This document shows, piece after piece, positions 16,029 to 27,538 of a DNA stretch of 64,000 nt. The stretch lies in assembly GCF_001493375.1 (NCBI RefSeq), contig NZ_LN929896.1, positions 262,299-326,298 on the forward strand, read 5' to 3'. Source of the stretch: Streptomyces specialis. GTDB lineage: Bacteria; Actinomycetota; Actinomycetes; Streptomycetales; Streptomycetaceae. A model generated the notes under the pieces. It saw only the letters and a program-made list of their open reading frames with translations. It ran no database searches and had not been told where the DNA came from. Every line of letters starts with the position of its first letter. Within the stretch, counting starts at the first letter, position 1. Made by a program: the position numbers and the translations under genes.

Positions 16029-17000
16029 TCAGCGGCGCGGCGGGCGGCCGTCGTGGGTCACCCGGACGAACGGCTCGCGCGGCGGCCCGCTCCGGGTCAA
16101 CGGCCCGTACGCGGACGGGCGGCGGAACGCGTCGCCCCACGTCTCGCGCCGCCGGTACGCGCGCAGCGCGCCGAGGTCGAAGACGGCCGGATAGATCCCG
16201 GGATGTTCACCGGCCTCGACGCACAGCGTGTCGCGGTAGTCGCCGTCCTCGTCGAACGGCATGCCGTCGAACGCCACCGAGTGACCCCAGCCCGGGCCCG
16301 CGTAGTTGGCCATGGCGACACCCACCATGTTCTCGTAGGCCCGGGTGCGGAACTGCGCGATCCGGTGCTGTTCGAGGTCGCAGGCGTTCGGCGTCAGGAT
16401 CAACTCGGCGCCCGCCAGCATCAGCGCGCGGGCGCTCTCGGGGAACTCCCGGTCGTAGCAGATCATCGCGCCCACCCGGACATCGCCCGCCGCCGTGTCC
16501 AGGGTCACGACCCGGAAGGCGTCGCCGGGTTCGAGCGAGGACTCGGACCAGGCGAACGCGCACAGGTGCACCTTGGCCTGGGTGAGCACCGGTTCGCCGT
16601 GCCGGTCGATGAGGGAGACGGTGTTGCGGGGCGGGCCGTCCCGGCGTTCGAGGTAGGTCAGGGCGACGGCCATGTCCAGCTCGGCGGCCAGCTTGCGGAA
16701 GTGGGTCACGAACGGCGAGTCCGGGCCGACGGGATCGCCGTGCCACGCCTCGCGGTGGCCGGGGACGCCGACGGGCTCCTCGCCATCCCACAGCTCCGGA
16801 TGGCGATGGATGTTGGTCTCGGCCTGCTCGGACGTGGCGGCCGAGGCGTAGCCGTTGCTCCACATCTCGGGGAACAGGGCGATGTCGGCGCCCAGCGCCT
16901 TGGCGCGGCGGCACGCCGCCTCGCCCGCGTCGCGGTTGGCGGTGAGGTCATGGCCGGGACGGTCGAGCTGGAGCAGCGCGACGGTCAGGAACTCACGCAC
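16029..17000 (-). CDS. Carbon-nitrogen hydrolase (nitrilase superfamily)
   Basis: This 323-residue enzyme has the nitrilase-superfamily triad: Glu in LFPEMWSNG (about 44), Lys in LTQAKVHLCAF (about 140), and Cys in GAMICYDREFPESAR (about 183). Superfamily members hydrolyse amides, N-carbamoyl compounds or nitriles; this one resembles the carbon-nitrogen hydrolases of amidase type. The GTG at 17000 is chosen because it follows GAAGGAG by the right distance. It has a long (about 550 bp) upstream region with two hairpins, suggesting its own promoter and a structured leader. Confidence 0.85.
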   Translation of the reverse strand: MREFLTVALLQLDRPGHDLTANRDAGEAACRRAKALGADIALFPEMWSNGYASAATSEQAETNIHRHPELWDGEEPVGVPGHREAWHGDPVGPDSPFVTHFRKLAAELDMAVALTYLERRDGPPRNTVSLIDRHGEPVLTQAKVHLCAFAWSESSLEPGDAFRVVTLDTAAGDVRVGAMICYDREFPESARALMLAGAELILTPNACDLEQHRIAQFRTRAYENMVGVAMANYAGPGWGHSVAFDGMPFDEDGDYRDTLCVEAGEHPGIYPAVFDLGALRAYRRRETWGDAFRRPSAYGPLTRSGPPREPFVRVTHDGRPPRR

Positions 17001-17549
17001 GGGAAAGGCTCCTTCGTGGCTGACTCGGTCTGCGGCACGGTCACGAAGGGATCCCCGGTGGTCCCCTGGCCCGGGGGCGGTCGTCACAGCGCGCGACCAC
17101 GGTATCCCGGCGAATCCGGTACGGACCGCGCGGCCGGCCACAACGCGGGGAGGCGGCAGTGCCGGTGCGCGGACCCGTCCGGGGGAGCCGGGACCTCTGC
17201 CCTGCACAGCGGAGGTACCGGCTCCATGCCCGGAGTCTGCCGGAACATCGCCCGAAATCCAGCACCACACGGACAATTTCAGTCGCGTTGCGTATCCCCT
17301 CAGCTACCAACCGGTGAAGATTCAAGTTCGTGGCAGAGGCTGCCACCTGCGGCTTGGACCCGCGACCGCCGCGTATCGGACGAATCGGCGCCCGCTCAAC
17401 ACGGCTGGAATTCACGGTTTTCTGCCGCGCCGCACGGCGGATGGGCTGGTCACAGACATATGCCAGGGCTCACCGGCGCCCCCGGAACCCCCTGAGCACG
17501 CTATCAATCAGCCAGCGAACGTGGGCCATTTCACACCGGTCTCTTCTCC
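17001..17549. other. Long intergenic region with two hairpins, no gene recognised
   Basis: No credible reading frame is seen. A 14-bp stem with one mismatch (17184-17197 with 17212-17225) and a perfect 7-bp stem with a 3-base loop (GTGGCAG-AGG-CTGCCAC, 17330-17346) are present. On the minus strand they lie between the methyltransferase end and the carbon-nitrogen hydrolase start, so they may be a terminator and a leader structure. No known riboswitch was recognised. Confidence 0.4.
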
Positions 17550-18434
17550 TCACCCCGCCGGCGCCGCCGCCAGCGCGGCGGCGACCGCCGCGATGTGCCC
17601 GGCGCCGACCCGGCAGCAGCCGCCGATCAGCCGCGCGCCCGCCGCGCGCCAGGACACGGCCGCGCCGGGCGCGTACGTACCGGGCCCCCGCCAGCGGCGG
17701 CCCACCGGGTCCCACTCCTCGCCGCTGTTCGGGTACGCCACCACGGGCTTGCCGGTCACCCCGGCCGCCAGCGCCACGGCGTCCGCGACGTCGCCCGGGG
17801 CGCAGCAGTTGACGCCCACCGCGATCACCCGCGGCTCGTCCGCCGCCAGCGCGAACGCGTCGGCCAGCGGCTGCCCGGCGCGCGTGCGGTCACCGGCGAT
17901 CGTGTACGACAGCCAGACCGGAATCCCGCAGCCCCGCACCGCGCGGAGCAGCGCCTCGGCCTCGACGATGTCGGGCACGGTCTCCAGCGCGAGCACATCG
18001 GGCCCGGCCTCGGCCAGCGCCGCCACCCGCGGCCGGTGGAACCGGGCCAGCTCGGCGACGCTCAGCCCGTACCGCCCCCGGTACTCGCCGCCGTCGGCGC
18101 GCACCGCGCCGTACGGCCCGACCGAGGCGGCGACCCACTCCGCACCGGCGCGGCGGGCCAGCCGCACGCTGTCGCCGAAGAGCCGGGCCGCCGCCGCCCG
18201 GCCGATGCCCCGGCGGGCGAAGCCCTCGAACGACGCCTGGTAGCTGGCGGTGGTCACCACCCGCGCGCCGGCCCGGACCTGGGCGGCGTGGGCCGCCACC
18301 AGTTGCTCCGGCTCGTCGGCCAGCAGCCGGGCTGTCCACAACGCGCCGGACAGGTCGCAGCCCTGGGCGAGGAGTTGGTCGGACAGGCCGCCGTCGAGGA
18401 CGAGGGTGGCGCGGTCCAGGGGTGGCGCGGTCAC
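17550..18434 (-). CDS. mmuM: Homocysteine S-methyltransferase
   Basis: This 294-residue protein matches MmuM-type homocysteine S-methyltransferase, which uses S-methylmethionine (or SAM) to methylate homocysteine to methionine. The start ATLVLDGGLSDQLLAQGCDL is typical. The zinc-binding cysteines are present: Cys in GVNCCAPGDVADA (about 213) and the pair in IGGCCRVGAGHI (about 278). ALETVPDIVEAEALL (about 150) is also characteristic. It is followed downstream on the same strand, after 549 bases, by the carbon-nitrogen hydrolase. It is preceded 13 bases earlier by the LLM oxidoreductase gene, with which it is probably co-transcribed. Confidence 0.9.
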   Translation of the reverse strand: MTAPPLDRATLVLDGGLSDQLLAQGCDLSGALWTARLLADEPEQLVAAHAAQVRAGARVVTTASYQASFEGFARRGIGRAAAARLFGDSVRLARRAGAEWVAASVGPYGAVRADGGEYRGRYGLSVAELARFHRPRVAALAEAGPDVLALETVPDIVEAEALLRAVRGCGIPVWLSYTIAGDRTRAGQPLADAFALAADEPRVIAVGVNCCAPGDVADAVALAAGVTGKPVVAYPNSGEEWDPVGRRWRGPGTYAPGAAVSWRAAGARLIGGCCRVGAGHIAAVAAALAAAPAG

Positions 18435-18447
18435 CGGCGGCCCCCGT

Positions 18448-19371
18448 TCACCGCACCCGGGGCATGACCCGGTCGGCGATCAGCTCCAGATGGTCGAGGT
18501 CGTCCAGGTCGAGGATCTGGAGGTAGATCCGGGACGAGCCGGTCCTGGCGTAGCGGCCGATCTTCTCCACGACCTCCTCCGGCGTGCCGGCCAGGCCGTT
18601 GCTCCTGAGTTCGTCCACCTCACGGCCGATGGCCGCCGCGCGGCGGGCGACCTCGGCGTCGTCCCGGCCGACGCAGGCGACCAGGGCGTGGGAGTAGACC
18701 AGTTCCGCCGGGTCGCGGCCGGCCTCCTCGGCGGCCCGGCGCACCCGGTCGAACCGGTCGGCGCTGTCCTCGACGGAGGCGAAGGGGACGTTGAACTCGT
18801 CGGCGTACCGGGCCGCCAGGCGCGGGGTGCGCTCCTTGCCCATGCCACCCAGCAGCACCGGCACCCGGCGCTGGGCGGGCTTGGGCAGCGCGGGCGAGTC
18901 GGTGAGCCGGTAGTGGGCGCCCTCGTAGGAGAACGTCTCACCGGCCGGCGTCCCCCACAGCCCGGTGACGATGGCGAGTTGCTCCTCCAGCCGGGAGAAC
19001 TTCTCCTTCGGGAACGGGATGCCGTACGCGGTGTGTTCTGCCTCGAACCACCCGGCGCCCAGGCCGAGTTCGACCCGGCCGCCGGACATCGCGTCGACCT
19101 GCGCGACCTGGACGGCCAGTACGCCGGGCAGCCGGAAGGTCGCGGCCGTCATCAGGGTGCCGAGCCGGATGCGGCTGGTCTCCCGGGCGAGTCCGGCGAG
19201 GGTGATCCAGGCGTCGGTGGGCCCCGGCAGCCCGTCGACCCCGCCCATCTTGAGGTAGTGGTCGGACCGGAAGAACGCGTCGAACCCCAGCTCCTCGGTG
19301 GCCCTGGCGACGGAGAGGAGGGTGTCGTAGCTCGCGCCCTGCTGCGGTTCGGTGAAGATACGGAGATCCAT
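18448..19371 (-). CDS. LLM-class F420-dependent oxidoreductase
   Basis: This 307-residue protein has the luciferase-like monooxygenase TIM-barrel in its F420-binding branch. Evidence is the start MDLRIFTEPQQGASYDTLLS, then ATEELGFDAFFRSDHYLKMG (about 26-45), RLGTLMTAATFRLPGVLAVQ (about 73) and GRVELGLGAGWFEAEHTAYGIPFP (about 98-121). The GLGAGWFEAE...YG...FP motif is typical of F420-dependent enzymes of this class. Actinobacterial members reduce or oxidise varied substrates; the substrate here is unknown. It lies 13 bases ahead of the mmuM gene on the same strand. Confidence 0.88.
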   Translation of the reverse strand: MDLRIFTEPQQGASYDTLLSVARATEELGFDAFFRSDHYLKMGGVDGLPGPTDAWITLAGLARETSRIRLGTLMTAATFRLPGVLAVQVAQVDAMSGGRVELGLGAGWFEAEHTAYGIPFPKEKFSRLEEQLAIVTGLWGTPAGETFSYEGAHYRLTDSPALPKPAQRRVPVLLGGMGKERTPRLAARYADEFNVPFASVEDSADRFDRVRRAAEEAGRDPAELVYSHALVACVGRDDAEVARRAAAIGREVDELRSNGLAGTPEEVVEKIGRYARTGSSRIYLQILDLDDLDHLELIADRVMPRVR

Positions 19372-19671
19372 GGACCCATTCTCGGTCCGCGCGGCCCGGC
19401 GCGGCGCCCGGCACTCCCGCGTCAGCGGCCCGGCCGGAGGCGGGCGACGCGGTGAGCCGGGCCGCGTCGCCGCCGGGGACCCCGTCGCACGCCGCCCGGA
19501 AGACGCAGCGGCGCGGGGCGGAACGGGTGACGCCGGCGCCCTCGATGACGGCCGGCCGGCCGCCGCCCCACGCGGCGAACAGGGGAACGGGACGTGTCGC
19601 CCGCACGATCCACCGCCAGGAGGGCGGCAGTCGAGCCCATGACCATCCGGGACGGCACGCCTCCCGACGGC
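19372..19671. other. Intergenic region, no gene recognised
   Basis: This stretch lies between the LLM oxidoreductase start and the end of the AfsR-type regulator. It is very GC-rich, has open frames on both strands, and none has a recognisable domain or convincing ribosome site. It presumably holds the oxidoreductase promoter. Confidence 0.35.
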
Positions 19672-20690
19672 TCAGATGGCGTACTTCTCCTCCACGCGCA
19701 CCCGCAGGTGCATGTTCTCCCGGCTGTTGAGGTCCTGGAGGATTCCCTCCGCCCGCGCCTCCTCGGCCCGGGCCGCGTCCTCGCGCCCGAGCCCGCGCAG
19801 CGCCGCCGCCAGCCAGGTGCGCTGCTGGGCCACCACGAACGGGTCGAACGGCTGCTCGGCCGCGTGCCCCAGCGCCCGGCGGGACCACAGGGCCGCCTCC
19901 TCGAACTCCCCCACCTCCAGGTGGTACTCGGCCAGCACCCCGGCGGCGATCGTCCGCTCGTACGGCAGCGGCGCGGTCTCGTAGTTCCCGGTGAGCAGGT
20001 CGAACGCCGTGGCGTGGTGGCCGAGGAACAGGTGGCACCGCGCGAGGTTGTTGACGAGCTGCGGCCGGAACTCGTCGATCCCCGCGGCCCGTGCCTCCTG
20101 AAGCGTCCGTTCCGCCACCTCCACCGCCTCGGCGAGCTTCCCCGAAGACCCCAGGCACGGCACGAGGTTGAGCGTCATGGCGAGAGCCTCGGTCCGCTCG
20201 CCGACCGACCGGCACAGCTCGATGCCCCGGTGCAGCAGCTCGACTCCCCTGATCCCGTCGCCCTGCTGGCCCGCCACCTTCCCCAACTGCCCGTAGGCCA
20301 CGGCCCGCGCGAAACGGTCACCGCGCCGCTCCCCCACCTCCAGCACGATCTCGCACAACCGCCGCTGCGCCCGCCAGCTCAGCCGCGTCCCGAAGTAACT
20401 CTCCAGCGCCCGCACGCTCTCCAGCGCGAACGCCGACAGCGGGCGCCCGGCCAGTTCGTCCCCCGCGTCGTGCGCGGGCGCCGCGAGCTGGCGCGCCAGG
20501 GCGATCACGTCCTCCAGCACCTCGTCCACCCACGGCAGCGCCTCGTCCGCCGAGGCGAACACCCGCCCGCCCGGGAAGCGGTCCGCCCCCGCCCGGTACC
20601 GCACGCGGTAGAGCTCCGGCAGCGCCAGCGGCTCGTTGACCCGGGCGAGCGAGCCGGGGCACCACGCGGTCCAAGGCCTCCTGCAGACTG
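19672..20690 (-). CDS. AfsR/SARP-type regulator, C-terminal TPR part (separated by adapter)
   Basis: This frame codes about 335 residues of tetratricopeptide repeats, including LLHRGIELCRSVGERTEALA, LAEAVEVAERTLQEARAAGI and VGEFEEAALWSRRALGHAAE, with a natural stop at 19672. The start of the frame is not a gene start. It emerges from adapter DNA and reads LDRVVPRLARVNEPLALPEL. It is the C-terminal third of the AfsR-type regulator whose winged-helix, BTAD and NB-ARC parts lie at 20827-22601. In AfsR proteins this TPR module is the protein-interaction part. Confidence 0.75.
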
Positions 20691-20713
20691 CTCAGTTCTT
20701 TGTTGGTTTTGTC

Positions 20714-22601
<1,888 letters not shown>

Positions 22602-22659
22602 GAGCACCACAGCGCGCGTGTCCGGCTCCCCACCCTACCGACGGCCCATCACAAGAGGG

Positions 22660-24021
22660 TTACCGCGCGGAGGCCGCCGTCACCGGCTGAAGGATCGCCA
22701 CACACTCCATGTGCTGGGTCATCGGGAAGAGGTCCAGCGCCCGCAGGAACCGGGGAACGTACCCGGCCGTCCGGAAGTGCGCCAGGTCACGGGCGAGCGC
22801 CGCCGGGTCACAGGCCACGTACGCGATCCGGCGCGCGCCCAGCGCGGCCACCCGGCGCACGACCTCCTCGCCCGCGCCCGCCCGGGGCGGGTCGAGGACC
22901 ACGAGGTCGGCCTCGGTGATGCCCGTCCTCGGCAGCACCTTCGCCACCGTGCCCTGCTCGACGCGGACCCGGGGGAAGTCCGCCAGGTTGTGGCGGGCGT
23001 CCTCCACCGCGCGCCGGGACGCCTCGATGCCGAGGACCGCGCCCCGCTCCCCGAGCCGCTCGGCGAGCGCCCCGGCGAACAGGCCCGCGCCACAGTACAG
23101 ATCGAGGGCCATCTCGCCCTTGCGCGGCGTCAGCCCCCGCATCACCGCGTCCACCAGCACCCCGGCCGCCTCGCGGTGGCTCTGCCAGAACCCGCCGCCG
23201 CTCACCCGCCAGGTCCGGTCGTCCGCCCGCTCCCGGACGAACGCCCGGCCGTGCACCCGGTGCACGGGGTGCTCGCCGCCGCGCCCGCGTTCCCCCTCGG
23301 CCCGCATCACCGAGACCGGCCGGTCCAGCTCGACCAGCGGCAGCCGGGCGCCGGGGCGCGGCGTGAGGATCGCCATGCGGTCGCTGGACCCGGTGGCGGC
23401 GATCGCCTCGACCGTCGCGATCCCGGGCCAGCGGCGATGCTCGATGCCCAGCTCGGTGACGCCCTCGGCGGCGATCAGACAGCGGTCGACCGGCTCCACC
23501 TCGTGCGAACGGTGCCGCCGCAGCCCGGCCCTGCCCTCGTCGTCCACCGCGTACTGCACGCGCGTGCGCCACGCGGGCACCTCGCCGGGCGCCACCTTGT
23601 CACCGGGTGCCGGCTCGACCGTGCCGTCCCAGCCGGCCTCCTCGGGCGTCAGCCCGGCCAGCGCGCGGAGCTGCTCGGCCAGCACCTCCCCCTTCAGCCG
23701 CCGCTGCGCGCCCGGCTTCACGTGCTGCCAGTCGCAGCCGCCGCACTTCCCCGGCCCGGAGAACGGGCAGGGCGCCGGGACCCGGTCCTTCGACGCGGTC
23801 AGCACGGTCACGGCGTCGGCCCGCAGGAAGCGGGAATCCTCGCGGCCCTCGGTGACGCGGGCGACGACCCGCTCGCCGGGCAGCGTGTGGCGGACGAACA
23901 GGACCTGCCCCTCGGCGGTGCGGGCGACGCAGTGCCCGCCGTGCGCCACCGGGCCGACCTCGACCTCGTACTCCCGGCCCACCAGGGAGGCCGCCATGGA
24001 CGAGGAGTGTGCGGTGGGCAT
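22660..24021 (-). CDS. Class I SAM-dependent RNA methyltransferase (TrmA/RlmCD-like)
   Basis: This 453-residue protein has a TRAM domain (residues 15-75: YEVEVGPVAHGGHCVARTAE), then a cysteine motif CPFSGPGKCGGCDWQH (about 85-100) as in the iron-sulfur-bearing uracil-5 methyltransferases. The C-terminal SAM domain has MALDLYCGAGLFAGALAERLG (about 305) and the catalytic region LVVLDPPRAGAGEEVV and IAYVACDPAALARDL with the nucleophilic cysteine (about 405). It methylates C5 of a uridine in 23S rRNA or tRNA. The precise target cannot be assigned. It lies downstream of the KimA-like transporter gene on the same strand, 65 bases away. Confidence 0.9.
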   Translation of the reverse strand: MPTAHSSSMAASLVGREYEVEVGPVAHGGHCVARTAEGQVLFVRHTLPGERVVARVTEGREDSRFLRADAVTVLTASKDRVPAPCPFSGPGKCGGCDWQHVKPGAQRRLKGEVLAEQLRALAGLTPEEAGWDGTVEPAPGDKVAPGEVPAWRTRVQYAVDDEGRAGLRRHRSHEVEPVDRCLIAAEGVTELGIEHRRWPGIATVEAIAATGSSDRMAILTPRPGARLPLVELDRPVSVMRAEGERGRGGEHPVHRVHGRAFVRERADDRTWRVSGGGFWQSHREAAGVLVDAVMRGLTPRKGEMALDLYCGAGLFAGALAERLGERGAVLGIEASRRAVEDARHNLADFPRVRVEQGTVAKVLPRTGITEADLVVLDPPRAGAGEEVVRRVAALGARRIAYVACDPAALARDLAHFRTAGYVPRFLRALDLFPMTQHMECVAILQPVTAASAR

Positions 24022-24086
24022 GACGAAGGGCTCCAGAAGGATAGGAAGGACAAAGGGGTGGGGGGAAAGGCGGAGGACGGTCCAGT

Positions 24087-26144
24087 CTACGGCCGCGGCC
24101 CGGGCCGCTGTTCCCGGTGCCGGTCCCCGTTACGGCCGCGGTGCCCCGCCCCGCGCCGGACGGCCCCGGGCGCGTCCAGCGGATGCCGCCGCCTGGCCCG
24201 CTCCCGGGCGGCCTCGGCGGAGTCGAGCTGCCACGGCACCGAGGTGACGGTCACACCGGGCGTGAGCAGCAGCCGGGCCTTGAGCCGCAGCGCGCTCTGG
24301 TTGTGCAGGATCGCCTCGTACCAGTGGCCGACCACGTACTCCGGGATGATCACGCTCACCACATCGTGCGGGTGCGCCTTCCGGAGCTTCTTCACGAAGC
24401 GGATGAACGGCTGGGTGATCTCCCGGTAGGGGGCGTCGAGGACCTTCAGCGGCACATCGAGATGCCGGTGCCGCCACTCGGCCTTCAGCTCCGCCGCCGC
24501 CACCGGGTCCACGGCGATGGTGACCGCCACCAGGCTGTCCGAACGCAGCAGCTTCGCGTACGACAGGGCACGCAGCGTCGGCTTGTGGATCTTCGACACC
24601 AGCACCACGGCGTGCACCTGCGACGGCCGCACGCCGAGCTCCTCCTCCGGCACGTCCAGCGCCAGTTCCTCGGCGACCCGGTCGTAGTGGCTCCTGATCC
24701 CCGTCATCACGGCGTAGAAGACGGCCATGCCGACGATCGACACCCACGCCCCGTGGCTGAACTTGGTGACCAGCACGATCACCAGGACGAGGACGCACAG
24801 CGCCGCGCCGAAGCCGTTGAGGGCGCGGGCGCGGTGCACGCGGCGGCGGGCGGCGGGGTCGCGCTCCTGCCCGAGCACGCGGTTCCAGTGCCGGACCATG
24901 CCGCTCTGGCTGAAGGTGAAGGAGACGAACACGCCGACGATGTAGAGCTGGATGAGCCGGTTGACGTCGGCCTGGAAGGCGACGACGAGCAGCGCCGCGA
25001 GGAAGGTCAGGAAGACGATGCCGTTGCTGAAGGCGAGCCGGTCGCCGCGGGTGTGGAGCTGCCGCGGCAGGTAACGGTCCTGGGCGAGGATCGAGCCGAG
25101 CACCGGGAAGCCGTTGTACGCGGTGTTGGCGGCCAGGAACAGGATGAGGGCGGTCGCGGTGGTGAGGAAGACGAACGCGACCGATCCTGAGCCGAACACC
25201 GCCGCCCCGACCTGGGCGATCACCGGGTCCTGGTGGTAGCCGGAGCCCGCCGGCTCCCCGCCGATCAGCAGATCGCGGGCCGGGTCCTCGGCCAGCCGCA
25301 CGTCGGTGTGCAGGGCGAGCGTCATCACCCCGAGGAACATGGTCGCCGCCACCCCGCCCATCAGGGCCAGCGTGCTCGCCGCGTTCCGCCCCTTCGGCTG
25401 CCGGAACGCGGGCACCCCGTTGCTGATGGCCTCCACGCCGGTGAGCGCGGCGCAGCCCGAGGAGAACGCGCGCAGCAGCAGGAAGGCCATCGCGAAACCG
25501 GCCAGGTCGGTCTGCTCCGGCACGATGTCGTAGTCGGCGGTCGGCGCGCGCATCGTGTCGTCCAGCACCAGCGCCCGGAAACCGCCCCATGCCACGGTGC
25601 CGAGCACCCCGACGACGAACGCGTAGGTGGGGATGGCGAAGAGCGTGCCGGACTCCTTGACGCCCCGCAGGTTCATCAGCATCAGCACGGCGATGACGGC
25701 GAGCGCGCACAGCACCTCGTTGCGTTCCACGAAGTGCGCCGCGGACCCGAGGTTGTCCACTCCGGCGGACACCGAGACGGCGACCGTCAGCACGTAGTCC
25801 ACCAGCAGCGCGCCGCCCACGGTCAGCCCGGCGCGGCGGCCGAAGTTGCTGGAGACGACCTCGTACGCGCCGCCGCCGTTGGGATACGCCTGCACGGTCT
25901 GGCGGTACGAGGCGACCACGGTGAGCATCAGCACCACGACGGCGACGGTGATCCACACGCTGTTGTGGTAGGCCGACAGCCCGGCGATGGACAGGATGAG
26001 GAGCACCTCGCCCGGCGCGTAGGCCACCGAGGACAGCGGGTCCGACGCGAACACCGGCAGCGCGACGCGCTTGCGCAGCAGCGTCTCGCCCAACGCGTCG
26101 CTGCGCAGCGCGCGGCCGAGCAGCAGGCGTTTGGTGCCTTCCAT
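24087..26144 (-). CDS. APC-superfamily permease, KimA-like potassium importer
   Basis: This 685-residue protein has about twelve transmembrane helices of the APC fold (residues 25-460) and a long cytoplasmic C-terminal domain (about 480-640: VHAVVLVSKIHKPTLRALSY and VVGHWYEAILHNQSALRLKA). This combination, with the start MEGTKRLLLGRALRSDALGE and LPVFASDPLSSVAYAPGEVLLIL, matches the KimA/YdaO-type high-affinity potassium importers rather than amino-acid permeases. KimA of Bacillus is inhibited by cyclic di-AMP; whether this one is controlled so is unknown. It is divergent from two trkA genes, only 39 bases away, and close to kdpDE. The very basic, arginine-rich tail (residues 650-685) is an odd extension. 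Confidence 0.8.
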   Translation of the reverse strand: MEGTKRLLLGRALRSDALGETLLRKRVALPVFASDPLSSVAYAPGEVLLILSIAGLSAYHNSVWITVAVVVLMLTVVASYRQTVQAYPNGGGAYEVVSSNFGRRAGLTVGGALLVDYVLTVAVSVSAGVDNLGSAAHFVERNEVLCALAVIAVLMLMNLRGVKESGTLFAIPTYAFVVGVLGTVAWGGFRALVLDDTMRAPTADYDIVPEQTDLAGFAMAFLLLRAFSSGCAALTGVEAISNGVPAFRQPKGRNAASTLALMGGVAATMFLGVMTLALHTDVRLAEDPARDLLIGGEPAGSGYHQDPVIAQVGAAVFGSGSVAFVFLTTATALILFLAANTAYNGFPVLGSILAQDRYLPRQLHTRGDRLAFSNGIVFLTFLAALLVVAFQADVNRLIQLYIVGVFVSFTFSQSGMVRHWNRVLGQERDPAARRRVHRARALNGFGAALCVLVLVIVLVTKFSHGAWVSIVGMAVFYAVMTGIRSHYDRVAEELALDVPEEELGVRPSQVHAVVLVSKIHKPTLRALSYAKLLRSDSLVAVTIAVDPVAAAELKAEWRHRHLDVPLKVLDAPYREITQPFIRFVKKLRKAHPHDVVSVIIPEYVVGHWYEAILHNQSALRLKARLLLTPGVTVTSVPWQLDSAEAARERARRRHPLDAPGAVRRGAGHRGRNGDRHREQRPGPRP

Positions 26145-26183
26145 GGGCACACCGTATAGCGTGGTCCCGCGCGGAGGAGATCT

Positions 26184-26849
26184 ATGCACATCGTGATCAT
26201 GGGCTGCGGCCGGGTCGGCGCGACCCTCGCCCAGAACCTGGAGGAAAGGGGCCACTCGGTCGCGGTCATCGACCAGGACCCCACGGCCTTCCGACGGCTC
26301 GGGTCCCGGTTCGGCGGCCGGCGGGTGACCGGACTCGGGTTCGACCGGGACACCCTGACCGAGGCCGGCCTCGCGGACGCGGGCGCCTTCGCCGCGGTGA
26401 GCAGCGGCGACAACTCCAACATCATCGCGGCCCGGGTGGCCCGCGAGGTGTTCGGCGTGGAGAACGTCACGGCCCGCATCTACGACTCGCGGCGCGCCGA
26501 GGTCTACGAGCGGTTCGGCATCCCCACGGTCGCCACGGTCCGCTGGACCGCCGACCAGATGCTGCGCCGGCTGCTCCCGGCGGGCGCCGAGCCGCTGTGG
26601 CGCGATCCCAGCGGCGGGGTGCAGCTCTCCGAGGTCCACATCACCCCCGCCTGGGTGGGCCACCGGGTGAGCGCCTTCCAGGAGCGGACGGGGGTGCGGG
26701 TGGCGTTCCTGACGCGCATGGGCGAACCGACCCTGCCGGACGCGCGGACGGTCCTCCAGGAGGGAGACCTGGTGCACGTGATGATGTACAGCGACCGGGT
26801 CGCCGAGGTCGAGGCGGCCTGCCTGCTGGGACCGGAGGACCCGGCATGA
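26184..26849 (+). CDS. TrkA-family potassium uptake protein (first of two)
   Basis: This 221-residue protein is an RCK protein of the CeoB/TrkA type. Residues 1-120 form the Rossmann domain (MHIVIMGCGRVGATLAQNLE, GxGxxG, with the acidic nucleotide-binding Asp in VAVIDQDPTAF); residues 140-215 form an RCK_C domain (VHITPAWVGHRVSAFQERTG). Such proteins bind NAD(H), nucleotides or cyclic di-AMP and gate a potassium channel or transporter. It overlaps the next trkA gene by 4 bases (ATGA), so both are made together. It is divergent from the KimA-like importer, with a shared 39-bp promoter region; no membrane TrkH subunit is in the window. Confidence 0.9.
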   Translation: MHIVIMGCGRVGATLAQNLEERGHSVAVIDQDPTAFRRLGSRFGGRRVTGLGFDRDTLTEAGLADAGAFAAVSSGDNSNIIAARVAREVFGVENVTARIYDSRRAEVYERFGIPTVATVRWTADQMLRRLLPAGAEPLWRDPSGGVQLSEVHITPAWVGHRVSAFQERTGVRVAFLTRMGEPTLPDARTVLQEGDLVHVMMYSDRVAEVEAACLLGPEDPA

Positions 26850-27517
26850 GAGTGGTGATCGCGGGCGCCGGCGCGGTGGGACGCTCGATCGCGGCCGAAC
26901 TGCTGGAGAACGGGCACGAGGTGCTGCTCATCGACAAGTCGCCGCAGGCGGTGTCGGTGGCGCGGGTCCCGGAGGCGGAGTGGCTGCTGGCCGACGCCTG
27001 CGAGGTCACCACGCTGGACGAGGCGGCGCTGGAGCGCTGCCAGGTGGTGATCGCCGCGAGCGGCGACGACAAGGTCAACCTCGTGGTGTCGCTGCTGGCG
27101 AAGACCGAGTACGGCGTGCCGCGCGTGGTGGCGCGGGTGAACAACCCCAAGAACGAGTGGCTGTTCAACGACGCGTGGGGCGTGGACGTGGCGGTGTCCA
27201 CCCCGCGCCTGATGTCGGCGCTGGTGGAGGAGGCGGTGAGCGTGGGCGACCTGGTGCGCCTGCTCCGCTTCAGCCAGGGCGAGGCCAACCTGGTCGAGCT
27301 GACCCTCCCGGAGGGCGCCACCCTGGTCGGCACCCGCGTCGGCGAGGTCGCCTGGCCGCAGGACACGGCCCTGGTGACGATCATCAGGGGCTCCCGGGTC
27401 CTGATCCCGGACCCGGACGACGCCCTGGCGGTGGGCGACGAGCTGCTGTTCGTGGCCGCCCCGTCCCGCGAGGCGCAGCTCGAACAGCTCCTCTCGCCCC
27501 GCGGCCGGAAGCTCTGA
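26846..27517 (+). CDS. TrkA-family potassium uptake protein (second of two)
   Basis: This 223-residue RCK protein starts at the overlapping ATGA (26846): MRVVIAGAGAVGRSIAAELL. The Rossmann motif GAGAVG and the Asp in VLLIDKSPQAV (about 33) are intact, and an RCK_C domain follows (about residues 135-215, VELTLPEGATLVGTRVGEVA). Two tandem trkA genes are the normal layout of CeoB/CeoC in actinobacteria, where the two chains form a mixed gating ring. It is convergent with the DUF3159 gene, stop codons 21 bases apart; a small GC hairpin (about 27528-27547) separates them. Confidence 0.9.
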   Translation: MRVVIAGAGAVGRSIAAELLENGHEVLLIDKSPQAVSVARVPEAEWLLADACEVTTLDEAALERCQVVIAASGDDKVNLVVSLLAKTEYGVPRVVARVNNPKNEWLFNDAWGVDVAVSTPRLMSALVEEAVSVGDLVRLLRFSQGEANLVELTLPEGATLVGTRVGEVAWPQDTALVTIIRGSRVLIPDPDDALAVGDELLFVAAPSREAQLEQLLSPRGRKL

Positions 27518-27538
27518 CCGGAAGTCCTGACCGCCCGC

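Noticed and set aside
26145..26183. ydaO/cyclic-di-AMP riboswitch before the KimA-like gene
   Set aside because: Only 39 bases separate the divergent genes, too short for that riboswitch.
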